Positions 26,229 to 35,340 of a stretch of 64,000 bases of DNA are shown here, one piece after another (the first letter of the stretch is position 1; each line of letters opens with the position of its first letter). This DNA is from Kordia sp. TARA_039_SRF (GTDB lineage Bacteria; Bacteroidota; Bacteroidia; Flavobacteriales; Flavobacteriaceae). The position numbers and the translations under genes were made by a program. The stretch covers positions 62,001-126,000 of the forward strand of contig SMNH02000010.1 of assembly GCA_006383075.2 (NCBI GenBank), written 5' to 3'. The notes under the pieces are model-generated. The model made no database searches and was not told the origin of the DNA. It saw only the letters and a list, made by a program, of their open reading frames with translations.

Positions 26229-27593
26229 ATGCTAAACATCACAAACAATAAGTTAAATAAAAAGGTGAAACTCTCGCAGTATGCATCTGGTAAGCTTGTC
26301 TTTAACAAACAATATTATAAGCAGCTCAACAGATTTTTATTTGTATTTGCGGTAGTCGGAATCATCATTCTGTTTTTACCTTGGACACAAAATATTACTG
26401 GACAAGGACAAGTAACGACATTGCGACCAGATCAACGTCCGCAAACCATTCAATCTCAAATTCCTGGGCGAATTGAGCAATGGTACGTGCGCGAAGGTGA
26501 TTCGGTTCAAAAAGGAGATACAATTTTAAAAATATCAGAAGTAAAGAGTGAATATTTTGATGATAGATTGGTAGAAAGAACCAACGATCAAATCAAAGCA
26601 AAATCCTCCTCTGTAACAGCGTACAAAGGAAAAACGGAAGCATTGCAGCGACAAATAAATGCATTATTAAGAGAACGCGATTTAAAATTAGAACAAGTAG
26701 AAAACAAACTCTTACAAGCAAAACTAAAAATAAAAGGTGATAGTATTGACGTAGAAGCTGCTCGTATCAACAGAGGCATCGCGCAAACACAATATGATCG
26801 TGCAGTAACTTTAGCAAATGAAGGATTAGCAGCAACCAAAGATGTGGAAGCAAAACGCTTAAAACTACAAGAAACGGAAGCAAAACTAATTTCGCTTGAA
26901 AATAAATACTTGGCGAATAAAAACGACATCATCAACGCCAGAATAGAACTATCGAGCACACAAGCTAGTTACGCGGATAAAATCTCAAAAGCACAAAGCG
27001 ATTTGTATACTGCGCAATCGAGTCAGTATGATACGGAAGCGCAAGTCACCAAATTGGAAAATCAGTATACAAACTATAAGGTTAGAAATAACTTACGATA
27101 TGTTTTAGCGCCGCAAGACGGTTTTATCAACAAAGCAATTATCGGTGGAATAGGAGAAACCTTTAAAGAAGGTCAAGAGTTGGTCAGTATCATGCCATCT
27201 AATTACGAGTTGGCAGTAGAAACTTTTGTGCGTCCTATTGATTTGCCGCTGATTCACAAAGGTGAAAAAGTACGTGTACAATTTGACGGTTGGCCAGCAA
27301 TTGTATTCAGCGGTTGGCCTAATGTTTCTTACGGAACTTATGGAGCTAAAGTAGTAGCTATTGAAAACTTTATCAGTAATAACGGAAAGTATCGAATTTT
27401 ACTAGCGCCAGACGAAACCGACCATGAGTGGCCATCTGCAATTCGTGTAGGTTCTGGAGCAAGAACCATTGCGCTCTTAAACGATGTGCCAATTTGGTTT
27501 GAACTGTGGCGACAACTCAACAGTTTTCCGCCAGATTTCTATCAGCCTGATGATAAAATGGACAGCAAAGCTTCAAAAGATAAGAAGAAATAA
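26229..27593 (+). CDS. HlyD-family periplasmic adaptor
   Basis: A 454-residue membrane-fusion protein. A single membrane anchor lies near residues 35-53 (FLFVFAVVGIIILFLPW). Next comes a lipoyl-like half motif (SQIPGRIEQWYVREGDSVQKGD), a long coiled-coil hairpin (~115-290, rich in Lys/Glu/Ala/Gln), then the second half (LAPQDGFINKAIIGGIGETFKEGQ) and a beta-barrel domain. It would bridge the inner-membrane ABC protein to the outer-membrane channel. The start lies five bases after the ABC stop, and the TolC gene follows after two bases, so translation is probably coupled. Confidence 0.92.
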   Translation: MLNITNNKLNKKVKLSQYASGKLVFNKQYYKQLNRFLFVFAVVGIIILFLPWTQNITGQGQVTTLRPDQRPQTIQSQIPGRIEQWYVREGDSVQKGDTILKISEVKSEYFDDRLVERTNDQIKAKSSSVTAYKGKTEALQRQINALLRERDLKLEQVENKLLQAKLKIKGDSIDVEAARINRGIAQTQYDRAVTLANEGLAATKDVEAKRLKLQETEAKLISLENKYLANKNDIINARIELSSTQASYADKISKAQSDLYTAQSSQYDTEAQVTKLENQYTNYKVRNNLRYVLAPQDGFINKAIIGGIGETFKEGQELVSIMPSNYELAVETFVRPIDLPLIHKGEKVRVQFDGWPAIVFSGWPNVSYGTYGAKVVAIENFISNNGKYRILLAPDETDHEWPSAIRVGSGARTIALLNDVPIWFELWRQLNSFPPDFYQPDDKMDSKASKDKKK

Positions 27594-27595
27594 CT

Positions 27596-28996
27596 ATGAA
27601 ATATATTTTTCTTTTCCTTGTACTTCTTTTCAGTGGAAATGTAACTGCTCAACTTGAAAATCCGCTCGACTCTGTCATGTCGTTGGATGAATACCTTGGG
27701 TATGTAAAAACGTATCATCCCATTGTAAAGCAGGCAAACTTAATCATCAATGAAAGCGAAGCAAAATTGCTCAAAGCGCGTGGTGCTTTTGATCCGAAAT
27801 TGGAAGTAGATTACAATCGGAAAAAATTCAAAAAAACAGAATATTACGATAAACTCAATGCAACATTCAAAATTCCAACATGGTATGGTGTGGAGTTCAA
27901 AGCGAATTTTGAAGAAAACACAGGCGAATTCTTAAATCCAGAATTCAGTGTACCAACGGACGGATTGTACAGCGCGGGCGTTTCGGTGTCGCTAGCAAGA
28001 GGCTTTTTGATGAACGAACGTATGGCAATGCTCAAACAAGCAAAACTATTTACGCAACAAGCACAAGCCGATCAGCAATTGTTAGTGAACGAAATATTAT
28101 ACGAAGCTTCCATCACGTACTTTACATGGTTAAAATCGTACAGAAACAGAGAAGTATACCAATCGTTTTTGTCCAATGCGCAATTGCGTTTTGACGGAAT
28201 CAAAAAAAGTTACAGAGCAGGTGACAAAGCGGCGATTGATACACTAGAAGCAAGCTTAACGCTCAACACGCGAAAACTCGATTTGGAAAAAGCGCGTATC
28301 AAGTTTATCAAAAGCTCTTTAGAATTATCTAATTTTTTATGGTTGAATAATGATACGCCTGTAGAATTGCAACCGTACATTCGACCAGATGTTGACACTG
28401 CCAATCGCATTGATGAAGTATTAAATGTCACAGGATTTGATAGTGCTGATTTTGATGTAGAAGCGCATCCAAAAATTCAGTCGCTCAATCTAAAATACGA
28501 AAGTCTGTTGCTCAATCGGCGATTAAAACTCAACAATCTATTGCCACAAATTGATTTGCAATACAACTTTTTAACCCAAACGCCAGACGAAACAGGCACT
28601 TTTAATACACAAAATTACAAGGCAGGACTCAACATTAGTTTTCCATTATTCTTACGAAAAGAGCGTGGAGATTTGCATTTGGCAAAACTAAAACTGCAAG
28701 ACATTGACTTTGAGCGCACGGCAACGCGCGTAAATCTCAAGAACAAAATAAACGCCGTTACGCAAGAAATTGAATCCTATCAATTGCAAAATCAGCTTAC
28801 GGAGCAATTGGTGAATGATTATCAAGTCATGTTAAGAGCGGAAGAGCGGAAATTCTTTTTGGGAGAAAGTTCCTTATTCTTGGTCAATTCGCGCGAAGCA
28901 AAACTGATTGAAAATCTTATCAAAGCAATTGATTTAGAAAACAAATACTTCACCACAAAAGCTAACTTATTCAACATTATGGCGAATATGTTATAG
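27596..28996 (+). CDS. TolC-family outer-membrane channel
   Basis: A 466-residue protein with signal peptide MKYIFLFLVLLFSGNVTAQ. Two long helical repeats are typical of TolC proteins (for example AIDTLEASLTLNTRKLDLEKA and a second near the C-terminus, FFLGESSLFLVNSREAKLIE). They would form the periplasmic tunnel below an outer-membrane barrel. It is the third gene of the operon with the ABC and HlyD genes, and a perfect terminator follows. Confidence 0.92.
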   Translation: MKYIFLFLVLLFSGNVTAQLENPLDSVMSLDEYLGYVKTYHPIVKQANLIINESEAKLLKARGAFDPKLEVDYNRKKFKKTEYYDKLNATFKIPTWYGVEFKANFEENTGEFLNPEFSVPTDGLYSAGVSVSLARGFLMNERMAMLKQAKLFTQQAQADQQLLVNEILYEASITYFTWLKSYRNREVYQSFLSNAQLRFDGIKKSYRAGDKAAIDTLEASLTLNTRKLDLEKARIKFIKSSLELSNFLWLNNDTPVELQPYIRPDVDTANRIDEVLNVTGFDSADFDVEAHPKIQSLNLKYESLLLNRRLKLNNLLPQIDLQYNFLTQTPDETGTFNTQNYKAGLNISFPLFLRKERGDLHLAKLKLQDIDFERTATRVNLKNKINAVTQEIESYQLQNQLTEQLVNDYQVMLRAEERKFFLGESSLFLVNSREAKLIENLIKAIDLENKYFTTKANLFNIMANML

Positions 28997-29012
28997 TAAT
29001 TCTAAAAGCTAA

Positions 29013-29044
29013 AAAAGTCCCGATGCAATTGCATCGGGACTTTT
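29013..29044. terminator. perfect palindromic terminator
   Basis: AAAAGTCCCGATGCAA and TTGCATCGGGACTTTT form a perfect hairpin with flanking A and T runs, ending the exporter operon and able to act in both directions. Confidence 0.92.
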
Positions 29045-29110
29045 ATATGCTTAAAGAATAATTATTAAATCATTCAATTTTTTAATCGTTCAATATCAAT
29101 AAAAAAGTCA

Positions 29111-29935
29111 TCAAATCTTAAACGTAATCACAGGTCGCAACGAATGATTTACCAAATCCTCGCTAATACTTCCGTTAAAGAAATGTGCCAATCCTTGTCG
29201 TCCATGCGTGCTCATTCCAATCAAATCAGCATTAATAGCACGTGAAAAATTCAAAATTCCAGTTTCAATCTTGTTGTCATTATAAATATGTAATTCGTGG
29301 TCGCCCAAATCTTTAAAATTTTCAATAAACAAATTCATCTTTTGTTCGGCAACGGCAGTCGTCACAAATCGATTCGGTGTATTGACAAACAACAAATGCA
29401 GTTTGGCATTAAAACTATTGGCAAAATCAATCGCTTGCTCAAACACCAACTTTTGGTCTTCGGAAAAATCGGAAGCAAACACAAAATTAGACACGGTAAA
29501 GTCTTCAATAGCGTTTTTAATTACAAGCACAGGTGCATCGGCAGTTCGTACAACTTTTTCGGTATTAGAGCCAATAAACATTTCTTTCAATCCAGAAGCG
29601 CCACTAGAGCCCATCACAACCAAATCAATTTCGTGTCGGTGAATAGCTTGCGTAATTCCGTCAAAAGCTTTGTGTGTTTCTACCGTGATTTCCATATTAA
29701 TTCCCTTCAAAAAATCTTGCGCCATGGTTTTTTCAAAGCGCTCATGTGCTATCTTCATAAACAATAATTGCTCAGGAACATCCAAATTGGTGTCGCCCGA
29801 CAATAAATGTGATGGCATTTCGAGCATGTGCATCAAATAAATAGTAGCATCGTTTTGTCGCGCCAGCGAAGCAGCAACTTTTAACGCATATTCGGCTTGT
29901 TCGGAAAAATCGGTGGGAAGGAGAATTTTTTTCAT
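29111..29935 (-). CDS. tandem-domain universal stress protein
   Basis: A 274-residue protein with two UspA domains. Domain 1 starts KKILLPTDFSEQAEYALKVA and ends with the ATP-binding pattern MGSSGASGLKEMFIGSNTEKV. Domain 2 starts NFVFASDFSEDQKLVFEQAI and ends MSTHGRQGLAHFFNGSISEDL. Both keep the G-x2-G-x9-G-S motif, so both may bind nucleotide. Such proteins help cells survive starvation and oxidative stress. It is monocistronic, convergent with the exporter operon and divergent from rimP. Confidence 0.92.
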   Translation of the reverse strand: MKKILLPTDFSEQAEYALKVAASLARQNDATIYLMHMLEMPSHLLSGDTNLDVPEQLLFMKIAHERFEKTMAQDFLKGINMEITVETHKAFDGITQAIHRHEIDLVVMGSSGASGLKEMFIGSNTEKVVRTADAPVLVIKNAIEDFTVSNFVFASDFSEDQKLVFEQAIDFANSFNAKLHLLFVNTPNRFVTTAVAEQKMNLFIENFKDLGDHELHIYNDNKIETGILNFSRAINADLIGMSTHGRQGLAHFFNGSISEDLVNHSLRPVITFKI

Positions 29936-30018
29936 GAAGATTGCATTTTTAATATATGGGTCGAAAGTTACAAATAAAAACCTTTGGTTGAATAGTTTTA
30001 AAGATTGGAAAAAATGTG

Positions 30019-30026
30019 TATATTTG
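30019..30026 (+). promoter_or_regulatory. -7 promoter box of the rimP-nusA-infB operon
   Basis: TATATTTG is an exact TAnnTTTG match. It leaves a leader of about 57 bases that contains the hairpin at 30058-30077. Confidence 0.65.
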
Positions 30027-30057
30027 CACCGTTATTCGAAGTAAAGGCACAAAATGA

Positions 30058-30081
30058 GGGGACAGAAGTCCCCTCTTTTCA
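30058..30081 (+). promoter_or_regulatory. terminator-like leader hairpin before rimP
   Basis: GAGGGGAC pairs perfectly with GTCCCCTC around AGAA and is followed by TTTT. It sits between the promoter and the rimP start codon at 30090. This is the shape of an attenuator, and NusA, encoded in the same operon, is a factor that acts at such hairpins. Confidence 0.65.
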
Positions 30082-30089
30082 TACTAAAA

Positions 30090-30554
30090 ATGTTGAAGCA
30101 AAAGGTTACAAATTTATTACAGGAAGTACTCGAAGAAGAATCTTCGTTGTTCCTCATTTCTAAGGAAATAAAGCCAGGAAACAAGATTGTCATTGTGATT
30201 GACGGCGATAATGGTGTAACGCTAAACGACTGTATGAAAGTGAGTCGACACATAGAACACAACCTTGACAGAGAGGAGGAAGATTTCTCTTTGGAAGTAT
30301 ATTCCGCAGGAATATCAGAAGGAATTACGCACATTCGTCAATACAAGAAAAATGTGGGTAGAAAATTAGAAGTCATTGTAGACGACAACAATAAAGTCAC
30401 AGGTACTTTAGTGTCGGCAGATGATGAAAAAATAAAACTCCAATGGAAAGCGCGCGAGCCAAAACCTATTGGAAAAGGTAAAGTCACAGTTCAAAAAGAA
30501 CAAGAAATACCTTATGAAACTATTGTAAAAGCTAAAGTTATGGTAACATTTTAA
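30090..30554 (+). CDS. rimP: ribosome maturation factor RimP
   Basis: 154 residues from the ATG at 30090 (MLKQKVTNLLQEVLEEESS). An in-frame start 36 bases upstream (30054) is rejected because it lies on the leader hairpin and adds non-family sequence. It shows the RimP pattern: an N-terminal domain with GDNGVTLNDCMKVSRHIEH and YSAGISEG (the family's S-P-G-x-x-R loop in variant form), then a C-terminal SH3-like barrel (GRKLEVIVDDNNKVTGTLVS). RimP assists maturation of the 30S subunit. It is first in the conserved rimP-nusA-infB operon, with nusA 13 bases after its stop. Confidence 0.93.
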   Translation: MLKQKVTNLLQEVLEEESSLFLISKEIKPGNKIVIVIDGDNGVTLNDCMKVSRHIEHNLDREEEDFSLEVYSAGISEGITHIRQYKKNVGRKLEVIVDDNNKVTGTLVSADDEKIKLQWKAREPKPIGKGKVTVQKEQEIPYETIVKAKVMVTF

Positions 30555-30567
30555 TTAAAGACATGTC

Positions 30568-31800
30568 ATGGAGAATCTAGCATTGATTGAGTCGTTTTCA
30601 GAATTTAAGGACGACAAGCTAATAGATCGTGTAACGCTAATGGCGATATTAGAAGATGTTTTTAGAAATGCATTGAAAAAGAAATTTGGATCGGATGATA
30701 ATTTTGATATCATTATCAACCCAGATAAAGGTGATTTGGAAATTTGGAGAAACAGAGTTGTAGTAGCCGATGGTGAAGTAGAAGAGCCAAATCAAGAAAT
30801 TGCACTTTCAGAAGCACGAAAAATTGAACCAGACTTTGAGGTAGGAGAAGATGTATCAGAAGAAGTAAAATTGGTAGATTTAGGAAGAAGAGCTATTTTG
30901 GCACTACGTCAAAACTTAATTTCGAAAATACACGAACACGATAACACGACAATCTATAAGCAATTTAAAGATTTAGTGGGCGAAATATATACTGCGGAAG
31001 TACATCATATCAGACACAGAGCAGTCATATTGTTAGATGATGAAGGAAATGAAATTGTGTTGCCGAAAGAAAACCAAATTCCGTCTGACTTTTTCCGTAA
31101 AGGAGAAAATGTGCGTGGAATTATTGATAGAGTAGACTTAAAAGGAAACAAGCCTATGATTATCATGTCGAGAACGGCGCCAGAATTCTTGGAAAAACTA
31201 TTTGAACAAGAAATTCCAGAAGTTTTTGACGGTTTAATTACAGTGAAAAAAGTAGTAAGAATTCCAGGCGAAAAAGCAAAAGTAGCGGTGGATTCTTACG
31301 ATGATAGAATAGATCCTGTGGGTGCATGTGTGGGAATGAAAGGTTCTCGTATTCACGGAATCGTAAGAGAATTAGGGAACGAAAATATAGATGTAATCAA
31401 TTATACAACTAATTTACAACTATATATTACACGTGCGCTGAGTCCAGCAAGAGTGAGCTCGTTAAAAATTAACGAAGAAACCAAGCGTGTAGAAGTGTTC
31501 TTAAAACCAGAAGAAGTTTCAAAAGCCATTGGAAAAGGTGGTTTCAACATCCGATTAGCAGGACAACTTACAGGATACGAAATTGACGTATATCGTGAAG
31601 GTGTTGAAGAAGATGTAGAATTAACCGAATTCTCTGATGAAATTGAAGCTTGGGTAATAGAAGAATTTAAGAAAATTGGTTTAGATACCGCCAAAAGTGT
31701 CTTAGATCAAGAAATGGACTTCCTCGTAAAACAAACAGATTTGGAGGAAGAAACTGTGGGTGAGGTCATTCGAATTCTAAAAGAAGAATTTGAAGATTAA
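30568..31800 (+). CDS. nusA: transcription termination/antitermination factor NusA
   Basis: A 410-residue protein. The N-terminal RNA-polymerase-binding domain (SFSEFKDDKLIDRVTLMAIL) leads to an S1 domain (~130-200, GEIYTAEVHHIRHRAVILLD), then KH1 and KH2 (DPVGACVGMKGSRIHGIVRE; SKAIGKGGFNIRLAGQLTG). It lacks the acidic repeats found at the C-terminus of gammaproteobacterial NusA, which is normal in this phylum. It binds RNA polymerase and nascent RNA to modulate pausing and termination. Middle gene of the rimP-nusA-infB operon. Confidence 0.96.
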   Translation: MENLALIESFSEFKDDKLIDRVTLMAILEDVFRNALKKKFGSDDNFDIIINPDKGDLEIWRNRVVVADGEVEEPNQEIALSEARKIEPDFEVGEDVSEEVKLVDLGRRAILALRQNLISKIHEHDNTTIYKQFKDLVGEIYTAEVHHIRHRAVILLDDEGNEIVLPKENQIPSDFFRKGENVRGIIDRVDLKGNKPMIIMSRTAPEFLEKLFEQEIPEVFDGLITVKKVVRIPGEKAKVAVDSYDDRIDPVGACVGMKGSRIHGIVRELGNENIDVINYTTNLQLYITRALSPARVSSLKINEETKRVEVFLKPEEVSKAIGKGGFNIRLAGQLTGYEIDVYREGVEEDVELTEFSDEIEAWVIEEFKKIGLDTAKSVLDQEMDFLVKQTDLEEETVGEVIRILKEEFED

Positions 31801-31849
31801 TAAAAAGCAGTTTTTTATTTAAAAAAGAGGGTAAAATTTAAAATAGCTT

Positions 31850-34654
31850 ATGGCTGAACAAAAACAAATAAGGCTTAGTAAAGTACTACGCGAATTAAAT
31901 ATTTCTATCGATAGAGCTGTCGATTATTTGGACCAGAAAGGTTTCTCTGTGGACAAACGACCGACGACTAAAATATCGCAAGAAATATACAATGTGCTAT
32001 TGGATGGCTTTCAAACCGACAAAAGCAAAAAAAGAGCTTCCAAAGAAATTGGAGAAGAAAAAAGGAAGGAGAAAGAAGCATTGCGTGAACAACTTGTAAA
32101 AGAACAAGAAGAAGCACAACGCTTACGTGAAGAGCGCGAAAAAGTAGTGCGTGCCAAAGCAAACTTATCTGGACCGAAAACGATAGGAAAAATAGATCTA
32201 AACCCTCAAAAAGATACGTCGTCAACGGAAAAGAAAGAAGCTGAGCAAGCTCCAAAAGCTACCGAGCAAAAAGCGCAAGAAGCTCCACAAAAAGAAGCTG
32301 AAAAAACCACTGAGAAGGCTGCTGAACCTAAAAAAGAAAGCAAGCCGCAAAAGTCTGAAACCATTTCTAATAGACCGAAATTCTCAAAACCAAAACAGGT
32401 TAAAAAAGAAGTACAAAAGCCAAAAGCTGCTGAAAAGCCAGTAGCTAAGGATAATGACGATGCTTCGCAAGAACCTGAAAAGAAAGTGATTGAAACAAAA
32501 TATCAAAAACTTTCAGGACCTAAAATGACAGGTCAAAAAATTGATTTGACGCAATTCAATAAGTCCAAAAAGAAAAAAGACGATTCCAAAAAAGATGCTG
32601 ACGCAGACAAGCGTAAAAAACGTAAGCGTATTTCAAAATCTGGCGCTGGTGGTAATCGTCAAGGAGGAAAGTATGGAAATAAATCTGGAGGAAATCGTGG
32701 CGGAAACCGCAGAGGTGGCAATCGTAAGCAACCTGTGGTAAAAGTTGAGCCTACAGAAGAAGAAGTACAAAAACAAGTGCGTGAAACGCTTGAAAAACTA
32801 CAAGGGAAAAGCAGCAAATCAAAAGGTGCTAAATACCGTAGAGGGAAGCGTGATATTCACCGTCAAAAAGCGGAGGAAGATTTAGAACAACAAGCAGCAG
32901 AAAGCAAGGTGTTAAAAGCTACAGAATTTGTAACTGTAGGTGAACTTGCAACGATGATGGATGTTAGTGTAAACGATATCATCTCTAAATGTATGATGCT
33001 TGGAATCATGGTGACGCAAAACCAACGTTTGGATGCAGATACCTTAACAATTGTAGCAGAAGAATTTGGATTTACGGTTGATTTCGTTTCTGCGGAAATT
33101 GAAGAAGCAATTCAAGAAGAAGAAGATGCACCAGAAGATTTAGTGGCAAGAGCTCCAATTGTAACGGTGATGGGACACGTTGACCACGGTAAAACATCGT
33201 TGCTAGATTATATCCGTAGTGAAAACGTAATTGCGGGCGAATCTGGAGGAATCACACAGCACATTGGTGCGTACGGTGTTAGTTTAGACAGCGGGCAACG
33301 AATCACATTCTTAGATACGCCTGGTCACGAAGCTTTTACGGCTATGCGTGCACGTGGTGCTAAAGTAACTGATATTGCTATTATTGTAATTGCAGCGGAT
33401 GATGATGTAATGCCACAAACAAAAGAAGCAATCAGTCACGCACAAGCGGCTGGAGTTCCTATCGTATTTGCGATTAACAAAATTGATAGGCCAACGGCAA
33501 ATCCTGATAAAATAAAGGAGAAACTTGCAGCGATGAACTTATTGGTAGAAGATTGGGGAGGAAAAATCCAATCGCACGACATCTCTGCTAAAACAGGAGC
33601 TGGAGTTGATGAACTATTAGAAAAAGTATTGCTAGAAGCTGAATTATTAGAGCTCAAAGCAAATCCTGATAAAAACGCAGTAGGTACTGTAGTAGAAGCA
33701 TTCCTTGACAAAGGTCGTGGATATGTGTCAACCATCTTGGTACAAAGCGGAACGCTAAAAATCGGAGACTATTTACTAGCAGGAAAACATAGCGGAAAAG
33801 TAAAAGCAATGTTTGATGAGCGTGGTAAAAAAGTCAAAAGAGCCAATCCGTCAACACCAGTATCTGTACTTGGTTTAGATGGTGCGCCGCAAGCAGGTGA
33901 TAAATTCAACGTCTTTGAAGATGAAAAAGACGCGAAGCAAATTGCCGCAAAACGTACGCAATTATTACGTGAGCAATCAGTACGTACACAACGTAGAACT
34001 ACTTTATCTGATATTGGACGAAGAATCAAAATTGGAGACTTCCAAGAATTGAATATCATCTTAAAAGGTGACGTGGATGGTTCGGTTGAAGCATTGACAG
34101 ATTCATTCCAAAAACTATCTACCGAAGAAATCGAAGTGAAAATCATTCACAAAGGTGTGGGTGCTATTACAGAAAGTGATGTGTTATTAGCAACTGCTTC
34201 TGACGCCATCATCATCGGATTTAACGTGCGACCAGCAGGAAATGCGAGAGCAGTAGCTGATAAAGAAGAAATCGATATCAGAACATACTCTATCATTTAC
34301 GACGCTATCAATGATGTGAAAGATGCGATGGAAGGCTTGTTATCTCCTGAAATGAAAGAAGAAATCACAGGTAATGCTGAAATTAGAGAAACCTTCAAAA
34401 TCTCTAAAATTGGTACTATTGCTGGATGTATGGTGACAGATGGTAAAATTTACAGAAACTCTAATATCCGATTAATTCGTGACGGAGTTGTCATCTTTAC
34501 TGGAGAATTAGCTTCGTTAAAACGTTTCAAAGACGATGTAAAAGAAGTAAGTAAAGGTTACGACTGTGGATTGCAAATCAAAAACTACAACGACATCAAA
34601 GAAGGTGACATTGTTGAAGCTTTCCAAGAAGTAGCAGTAAAGAAAACACTATAA
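31850..34654 (+). CDS. infB: translation initiation factor IF-2
   Basis: A 934-residue protein. The N-terminal winged-helix segment ([20 protein letters not shown]) is followed by a long low-complexity region (~65-370) rich in Lys, Glu, Ala and, near 265-290, in Gly-Arg-Asn repeats. The GTPase domain has G1 GHVDHGKT, G3 DTPGHEAF and G4 NKID, all intact. The C-terminal domains that bind initiator tRNA follow ([30 protein letters not shown]). It brings fMet-tRNA to the 30S subunit. Last gene of the operon; a strong terminator follows. Confidence 0.97.
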   Translation: MAEQKQIRLSKVLRELNISIDRAVDYLDQKGFSVDKRPTTKISQEIYNVLLDGFQTDKSKKRASKEIGEEKRKEKEALREQLVKEQEEAQRLREEREKVVRAKANLSGPKTIGKIDLNPQKDTSSTEKKEAEQAPKATEQKAQEAPQKEAEKTTEKAAEPKKESKPQKSETISNRPKFSKPKQVKKEVQKPKAAEKPVAKDNDDASQEPEKKVIETKYQKLSGPKMTGQKIDLTQFNKSKKKKDDSKKDADADKRKKRKRISKSGAGGNRQGGKYGNKSGGNRGGNRRGGNRKQPVVKVEPTEEEVQKQVRETLEKLQGKSSKSKGAKYRRGKRDIHRQKAEEDLEQQAAESKVLKATEFVTVGELATMMDVSVNDIISKCMMLGIMVTQNQRLDADTLTIVAEEFGFTVDFVSAEIEEAIQEEEDAPEDLVARAPIVTVMGHVDHGKTSLLDYIRSENVIAGESGGITQHIGAYGVSLDSGQRITFLDTPGHEAFTAMRARGAKVTDIAIIVIAADDDVMPQTKEAISHAQAAGVPIVFAINKIDRPTANPDKIKEKLAAMNLLVEDWGGKIQSHDISAKTGAGVDELLEKVLLEAELLELKANPDKNAVGTVVEAFLDKGRGYVSTILVQSGTLKIGDYLLAGKHSGKVKAMFDERGKKVKRANPSTPVSVLGLDGAPQAGDKFNVFEDEKDAKQIAAKRTQLLREQSVRTQRRTTLSDIGRRIKIGDFQELNIILKGDVDGSVEALTDSFQKLSTEEIEVKIIHKGVGAITESDVLLATASDAIIIGFNVRPAGNARAVADKEEIDIRTYSIIYDAINDVKDAMEGLLSPEMKEEITGNAEIRETFKISKIGTIAGCMVTDGKIYRNSNIRLIRDGVVIFTGELASLKRFKDDVKEVSKGYDCGLQIKNYNDIKEGDIVEAFQEVAVKKTL

Positions 34655-34671
34655 CAATTATTTATACAAAC

Positions 34672-34706
34672 AAAAAAAAGGATTGCAAACGCAATCCTTT
34701 TTTTTA
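34672..34706. terminator. bidirectional terminator between infB and the SPOR gene
   Basis: AAAAAAAAGGATTGC and GCAATCCTTTTTTTT pair around AAAC, with T runs in both directions, between two convergent genes. Confidence 0.92.
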
Positions 34707-34729
34707 TGGAATAAGTGTAAACACACTAG

Positions 34730-35128
34730 TTATTTCTTCTTCTTTTTCGGTGTAAAAATAAATGCGTTCGGAAACGTTTCTTTCACTTCTATCAAATAGC
34801 GCTCTGCTTCCAAGCTTGTTCTAAAATTTCCAACCCAAACTTTATAATTTGGAGTTTCAAACTTAATAGTTACTGGAATATCAATATACTTTGATTCAAA
34901 CTTTGATTTTACTTTTTCTGCATTGCGAAGATTTCCATTAAAAATTTGAATCTTCAAACGATCGTCATTATCGGTTTCTCGATTGATTTCTTTTTGAAAT
35001 TCAAGTAATTTGTCAATTTTAGGATCTTTTGAAATAGAAATCTGACCTTCTTGTGCATGTGTGCTTTTTGCAAGAAAAAACGTCAAAATCAACAAATAAA
35101 AATATCTTTTTTTAGCTAAAAATCTCAT
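34730..35128 (-). CDS. secreted SPOR-domain protein
   Basis: A 132-residue protein with a basic N-terminus and signal peptide (FYLLILTFFLAKSTHA). The mature part ends with a SPOR-type domain: LKIQIFNGNLRNAEKVKSKF, then YKVWVGNFRTSLEAERYLIE. SPOR domains bind denuded glycan strands of peptidoglycan, usually at the division site. The protein ends in a Lys run (KKKKK). It is a single gene facing infB. Similar small SPOR proteins are common in Flavobacteriia. Confidence 0.85.
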   Translation of the reverse strand: MRFLAKKRYFYLLILTFFLAKSTHAQEGQISISKDPKIDKLLEFQKEINRETDNDDRLKIQIFNGNLRNAEKVKSKFESKYIDIPVTIKFETPNYKVWVGNFRTSLEAERYLIEVKETFPNAFIFTPKKKKK

Positions 35129-35252
35129 AATGAATATAATTTAATACAAATGTAAAATAACCTAACGAACAAACTGGCAAAAATGTTATTTAGAATTACT
35201 ATAAATTACAAATTAAGAGTTCAGTATAATTTCGCAAATTGCCCATGATTTG

Positions 35253-35260
35253 TATTTTTG
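35253..35260 (+). promoter_or_regulatory. -7 promoter box of the respiratory operon
   Basis: TATTTTTG matches TAnnTTTG, with a leader of about 73 bases before actA. It is the only good box in the 212-base gap upstream of the operon. Confidence 0.55.
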
Positions 35261-35340
35261 TGCAGATTTGGAATAAGCACTAATACCTAAGTTGTAAACA
35301 AGCTTAGAAAAAATCATGCCAAATTAAGAAGATAACAAAT

